Source of the DNA: Cannabis sativa
Lineage: Eukaryota; Streptophyta; Magnoliopsida; Rosales; Cannabaceae
Direction: 5' to 3'
Assembly (NCBI RefSeq): GCF_029168945.1
Contig: NC_083605.1
Span: forward strand, 31,199,280-31,263,279
Length of the DNA: 64,000 nucleotides
The notes under the pieces were generated by a model that saw only the letters and a list, made by a program, of their open reading frames with translations, had not been told where the DNA came from and did not search any database. Positions 58,301 to 64,000 of the stretch are shown piece after piece. Numbering within the stretch: position 1 is the first letter of the stretch; each line of letters starts with the position of its first letter. Both the position numbers and the translations under genes were made by a program.

Positions 58301-59579
58301 CAAGCGGGTTATGGGTCTAACAGTGTTGACTTCTGTATTCGGTTTTGCCGCTTAGGTCGGCTAGTAAGAAAGAACTTGTAATAAGTTTGTAAGTATTTTT
58401 GGGATCCCAACTATTTTGAAAAGTTTAAATATATTACAAGTTTATTTTCATTCTGATTAATATAAAAGTTTAAATTCTGCGCTATTTTAATTAGTAATCC
58501 TGATTAGGGGATTAGGGTTTTATAAGCATTTTGGGTAGCGTGCCTAATTATTTAGGGCGTTACAACCATTGATCTATATACTGAGCTTCCAATAAGTTGA
58601 ACCGATTTACCAAGTAAATCCCTAACTTATTAATTCCTTGTTGATTCCACTCTTAGAACTTAGAATTGCACTCTCAGACTTATATAGAGCATATTATATG
58701 TTTCACGATATCAATATGCTATCTCATTTAACCATTGTTATAATCTTAATGTGATTAAAAGATCCTCTATATAGATAATTTACATCGAGATGGGACAAAT
58801 TTACCGTTTACACCCCTCAATGTATTTTGCCCCTTAGAACACTTAGTTACCTGTAAATGATGTTTTAGTTATCTAATATATAGTCATTGAAACAAGAGCT
58901 CATCCATTTACTTCTATTTAACTAAGCTCGAAGGGATCATCACTTGACTTCTATACACCAGTAGAAGCTATAGATTCCATATTTATGTTCAGCACTCCCA
59001 CTCAATTATGCTATCATGTTCTCAAAATATACGTATCACCCTGACCCAAAAGTAGGCTTAACTAATAAATCAAAGAACATGAATAGCACTCCTGAGATTG
59101 AGCCTAAGCATATCAGGATTTAGATTCTCTTAATCTAAGATCAACTTCTGATATTGACTTGGAAAGATACAACGGTAAGTTTATAATATCTTATCTAAGT
59201 TCAATATCGGTCCAGTCCAATGTATACTCCATACATTCGAAACTAGTATACTTTACCAATGTCCTGGAAAGAACATAACACTTACTCCAAGTGTAAGTAT
59301 ACTTTATCACTAATTATCACATCAGTGTAAATCCAAAACACTGATGAACAGGGACTAAGTCTTTGAATCATATAATCACAATCACATTCCACTGTATTGA
59401 CAATACTGTAATTGTAAATGAATATATGTTCTGGATTTATAATGATTTTGTGCATATATTAAATATATATATTAAACCATAAACATATAACATACATGTA
59501 AACATAAATCACTTCAAAACTCTATATTGATAACTAATCAGATTGTAATGGGTTTTATTTAGGGTACAAAAACCCAACA
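55357..59579 (-). mobile_element. Solo LTR copy F (TSD TGGAC) with nested insertion
   Basis: Opens TGTTGGAATTAATTTTACC and ends AAAACCCAACA. TGGAC stands at 55352-55356 and 59580-59584. Without the nested element (56289-58564 plus one TSD) it is 1942 bp. It is the most divergent copy by eye, so the oldest insertion of the family here. It lies inside the decayed Copia element. TATA-like CTATATATAGG near 55752 is on the + strand; the family transcription direction is minus. Confidence 0.93.
56289..58564 (+). mobile_element. Solo LTR (2276 bp, TSD ACCAT), probably Ty3/gypsy
   Basis: Opens TGTAATACCCCGGAATTAAG and ends AGGGCGTTACA. ACCAT stands at 56284-56288 and 58565-58569, inside solo LTR copy F. 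It contains internal short repeats (GGGTTATTACCCTA at about 57827 and 57862; TTAATTAGATGTGTGAG at about 58009 and 58050). Style of termini and length suggest Ty3/gypsy. A truncated inverted relative lies at about 35930-36510. No ORF supported. Confidence 0.92.
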
Positions 59580-59584
59580 TGGAC

Positions 59585-62500
59585 TTCTAAATTAAAGATG
59601 AGGGGTTCGTGGAACATTAATCTTTATCCAATTAATTTTATCATTCATGTGTATACAACTTTATTCATACTAAAATTTAACATTTCAAGTAGATATGAAC
59701 ATAACACATTAATGATAATATAAATTTTTCATTTGCGACAATGATGGTACTCCAAGACCATATATTTGTTCCATTCTTGTTGTATGATCTTAATTTTCAT
59801 ATTAAATGATCATATATCTATAATTCTTGATGCATATGAAGTACTTCAGGACTTCACTACTAACGAACAAACTTTATACATTTAATATTTCTCGATATAC
59901 AAAAGAAATAAAAGTTTGTTCTTCAAAAACTCTTCAAAAGTCTATCACAGCATATAATTTACGAATTTATATTATATAAACAACCATACGTATTTTTCAA
60001 ATAATAATTTACTTACATATCTTTATTTCATACAAAGATCTTTGTCATATAGTGCGTGCGACTTTGAATTTATATCACTTAAGACATGTATTAAATTATT
60101 CTAGAATTTTTAGATAAGGCTTATTTCAAATTCTCACTATATTAGGAGCTCCAAATAAATAATATTTTGTTGCAACATTTATGTGACGCTTATAAATTCT
60201 CATAAAATATATTCCAGGCTATAATCAAATCATGATTATATTTTCTCAATATTTAAGCCTTACTTCAATCAATCTCATGTCTATGCAAAATTTGTACAAC
60301 AATTCATTTTGTGCAAATACATATATGCAAATTTCTCAGTATAAATATTTATTTGCACACCCTACAGGTCTTACTTCACTTTATGCGAGTAAACTTGCCT
60401 GGACCGCGTCATAATATTTTGGCCAAAAATAAAATGTATGTCGATAATTCTCGACAAATCTAATACCATGATCCTTGCTATCTCATGTTAGTTTATTGCA
60501 TATGCAAACATTCAACTTCTATTGTCGACAAAAATTTCAGTATATTATAACTTCCTCCCATATTGACATAACTTATAGAGATCTCTTTAAATTACATATT
60601 TTCAAATATGTTTATAATTTATAGGTACCTATATAGAACCACTTCAGGGATTCAATTATAATCAAATGTGTTATGTCTAACTTCTCTTAGGAGTCTCTTC
60701 TAGAGTACCGTTTCCATCACGGTTATCATTTTTAAATCATCAATACTTTATAACATTAAGGTATCTCCATGAGTGCCTCTAGATTTAACAACTTCAGGGC
60801 AAATCAAATGAACATTTACTAATAATTTCTATATTGTTCATTTACGCTTTAGGCGTTTTCAATTCATTCTAACTCAACTTTGAATAATATTGATTTGCAG
60901 TTGGTATATATCATTTTGAACTATATCGTTCTTATATACTTTGTGCAAGGATCATTTTTCAAAAATTATCATCGATCCCAACTGCTTCTCTCCCCCTGAT
61001 CGAGAGAATTTTTAAAAATTGTGATATCTAATAATATTAATATACCTGTAGGGATTTCAATATATCACAATGAATCAATATTTATTTAAACTCATATATA
61101 CTATATGACATTGAACTTCAGGTTCAATAAACTTCAGTTTCAAGTTCAATCCTTATGAACTTAATTCATTTCTAAGAATGAGTCATACATGTATAATTAG
61201 AAATACATACACATTTTGTAAATACATGATCATATAATCTTATCACATCGATAAGAAACTATGCAATAAAAATATAACAATGGCTCAAGATTGTTAAAGA
61301 AATATAATTTAAATATTTTCTATGTGTAAGTATATGCACATTTGTCTTTTGAGCCTTATAAATTAACAATGAGAAGAATCTTCTAGTTCTTCAACAAAAT
61401 TTAGTCAAATCCTTGGCAATTTATTGCATATGATTGATCATGTCAAAATAACTTAATTCATGAATTTCAGGTTCACTATAATTTGTATTTCAATGAAACT
61501 TTCATAAGGTAATGTAAAATCACTACAACATAATCATTACAAATTTTATTTTTATATACACGAATAATATAATTATATTATTCTCCAAAACATATGCATT
61601 CTTCAGGAGTCACTATTATGTTTATCAAACTTTATATTTCTTCAAGAATTACTATCATCAATTCAATGATGTGTATAATTTAAAAGATACATGACAACTT
61701 CATCATGTTATTGTAATGGTCAAATAGATATAACCATAATATATCATTCATTTTTCCTTGTATCTTTCTAACAAGTTGTCTAATTTATTAATAGACTATT
61801 TATCAGTCTAATTATCATGACTTGATATATTATATATTTAAATGTACAATCAGTACATATAATAAATTATTTCTTATCACTTTCATAACTAGATAAAGTT
61901 ATACATCTAGGTACATACAAAAATATTTTACTACTCCAAGTAGCAATTGTATGTAAGACTTCTTCAGGAAGCTTTTCAAATAATCATTTTGTGATTCTTT
62001 ATCACTTTGATTATAGTGGAACACTAACAAATATTAGTAAATTATATATTCACTTCTGGGAATATATAAACTGAATTAAATAGTAACTGTATATATACAT
62101 ATCTTGTACCAGCAATAGTTTGAAACTATTGATTTCAAGAAATAATAAAATATGTATATACTAATTTACTTCTGGCATTATCAATATATGTGAAATCTAT
62201 ATTCTTTGGAATAGAATTTCATGTCTATCCATTCTCTTCAAGGAAAGATATTTAAATATTCTAAATGTACAATTCATATTCTATTCAATAATCAAATATA
62301 TTTTTATCTTGATTATAAGTGTGTCTGTACTACAGGTACGCGATTACTATTATTTAATTCCACACATGATATAAAGATTTCATGCACTTTGATTGTGTGT
62401 GGTATTTCATCTTTTGGTTGTTTTCACTTCCTTCTAGAAATATTTGAGTAGTAAATAGTACCATCGATTATTTAAAATCATTACATTCACTTCGGGAAAT

Positions 62501-63621
62501 GACATTGAACAAGTAGAACATTACTATAATTTTCTTAAAAATTTATTACTGTTCATCCATAAAAATATAAAAAATTATTCAGTAATTTCTTTTACGATAT
62601 TTCAAAGATTATATGAATACAATTTTTGCATAATCTCCAAGATGTATGCAAAATTTGATCTTTAATATATGTCACATGCAATAATTGCCAACATTGCAAG
62701 TAATAACAATGTATAATAACATGACTAATACGAACAATCTTTAAAAGTAATTGAATTCAATTCGTATCATTCTCTACAGGGAATGATGAACAATAAATAC
62801 ATGTCTCATGTATTTAAATAACATTAGTCATGCTCATTGTTATTCTTAAACTTTGATGTTTCAATGCAATTTTCTTAACATTCTCTTTTTTTTTCTTGGT
62901 ATTCAAAACTCTCTATAAAATTGCATCAATAATAATAATCATTTTTTATGATTCTTTAGTTGTATTCACATAAATACAATTATTTTTTTTCGACAAATAT
63001 AAAACATTTACTTCAGGAAATGTTTGTCAAAATCTATATCGATATTAGATTACTTTTCATTGTCTTCAAAAAATACAAGAACATATATATAAATATGTAT
63101 TCATCTCTTTCATTATACATCCATCAACTATATAATAAATATTACGTTTGCATAATCTTCAGGATATATGCAAGATTTTATTGAGGATGCATAATCTTCA
63201 GGATATATACAATATTTCATCGAGGGTGCATAATCTTGAGGATATACGCAATATTTTATCGAGGATACATAATCTTCTGGATATATGTATAATTTATATA
63301 GATTTTCTCTATCATATCATAGACACACATATATTGTAAATATTATGAATGATAAGAACATAATATATATATATGAAATCAATAATAAATATATAAAAAC
63401 ATATACATATATATACACATATAATATATAGATATGTAGATAAAAAGAAAAAGGAAAACAAAGCATTCTTGAAATTGTTTCAGTCAGATGAGTATATATA
63501 TAAATATATATTTAGTGTATCGTGACTTTAAAATAATTCAAGAACTTTAACAAGATACTTACATTGGGACTTGGCCAGAGACTCATGCTTGAAGCTTGGG
63601 CAGAGACTTGTACTGATAACG
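59585..63621 (-). other. Degenerate 5' internal region of the Copia element
   Basis: About 4 kb of AT-rich sequence between copy F and the 5' LTR of the Copia element. No gag, protease or RT motif is seen. A short motif CTTCAGG (complement CCTGAAG) recurs many times at irregular spacing (for example 59847, 60647, 60791, 61120, 61602, 61964, 63011, 63158), which suggests a decayed repeat array. The piece next to the LTR (about 63565-63621) reads as leader on the minus strand. Confidence 0.55.
63151..63306. repeat. 39-bp tandem repeat, four units
   Basis: CATAATCTTCAGGATATA-type units start at 63151, 63190, 63229 and 63268, exactly 39 bp apart. Because 39 is a multiple of three, both strands show repetitive open frames; these are not supported as genes. 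Confidence 0.88.
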
Positions 63622-63885
63622 TGTTATAAAATAATATAGAATAATATAAAATAAGTAAGAAGAAAAGAAGAAGAAGAAGAAGAAGATGAAGAGATAAAGA
63701 AAAAGTGAATGAGAATTTCTTAGTTGTTTATTCCAATGGGGTGAACCCTTATTTATACAAATACAAGAGTCAAATATTAAGAAACTAAGAAAAGGGGGAA
63801 ACTAAGAAAAATGGAATGTTGATTACAATTAATAGTAATAAATAAAAAGATTTGGACATCCACATAATTATTAATATTTATAACA
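63622..63885 (-). repeat. 5' LTR of the Copia element (264 bp)
   Basis: TGTTATAAAATAATATAG to ATTTATAACA, read on the minus strand. It carries TATAAATAAGGG on the minus strand (about 63750-63761) and a (GAA)n tract (about 63662-63690, + strand). Its partner is the truncated LTR at 54492-54580. Flank 63886-64000 is AT-rich with no feature. Confidence 0.8.
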
Positions 63886-64000
63886 CATAATATATAAATT
63901 ACGTTTAATAGTTAAACTATTTATTTAAAGTTTGTATTTTGTAGTGTTTATTTTGAAATTTAGAATTTATAGTTGATAATTTTAATTATACTTTAATATT

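Noticed and set aside
63151..63306. CRISPR-like array
   Set aside because: Four degenerate head-to-tail 39-bp units without distinct spacers, in a plant retroelement.
63148..63339. Protein with 13-residue repeats
   Set aside because: The repeat is a 39-bp DNA tandem; 39 is divisible by three, so open frames with repeats are expected by chance.

Overview
The window reads as a repeat-rich, AT-rich nuclear interval of a dicotyledonous plant. It holds two apparently intact five-exon host genes: a group-1 remorin (39567-41982, +) and a WLIM1-type two-LIM-domain protein (45204-46434, +). Almost everything else is transposable-element sequence, much of it nested and dated by target-site duplications (TSDs) that can be read directly. 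The repeat families suggest a Rosales-type genome such as Cannabaceae, but that is only a guess.

Region 1 (1-12246): a decayed Ty3/gypsy element of the Tat type, with gag-protease, reverse transcriptase, RNase H and integrase on +, 3' tandem repeats and an intron-bearing antisense ORF. It is cut by an LTR at 1-1692 and by a solo LTR at 8406-10301, and followed by an inverted LTR fragment.

Region 2 (12247-29052): one L1-type LINE on the minus strand, bounded by a perfect 16-bp TSD. It is split by a 10.1-kb gag-only LTR element (14997-25105, TSD CTCCT) and by a solo LTR of the same family (26287-28187, TSD GTAAT). Removing both restores a LINE reading frame with three stops.

Region 3 (29053-39566): a solo LTR, a CACTA-type MITE inside a LINE RNase H remnant, a hAT-like fragment cut by a Helitron-like 5' end, captured pieces of a U-box/ARM gene and a GTG/COLD1 gene, a complete Cassandra TRIM with 5S-derived LTRs, and a Pack-MULE with a perfect 9-bp TSD carrying an LHC fragment and a WD40 fragment.

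Region 4 (39567-47321): remorin, a hAT-like element containing an RPA-like remnant and a Helitron 3' terminus, then the LIM gene.

Region 5 (47322-64000): a degenerate Ulp1/DUF1985 transposon gene with 91-bp minisatellites and a solo LTR, MULE-type MITEs, and a decayed Copia element. The Copia element contains a solo LTR, which itself contains another solo LTR.

No tRNA gene, functional rRNA gene or CRISPR array was seen.
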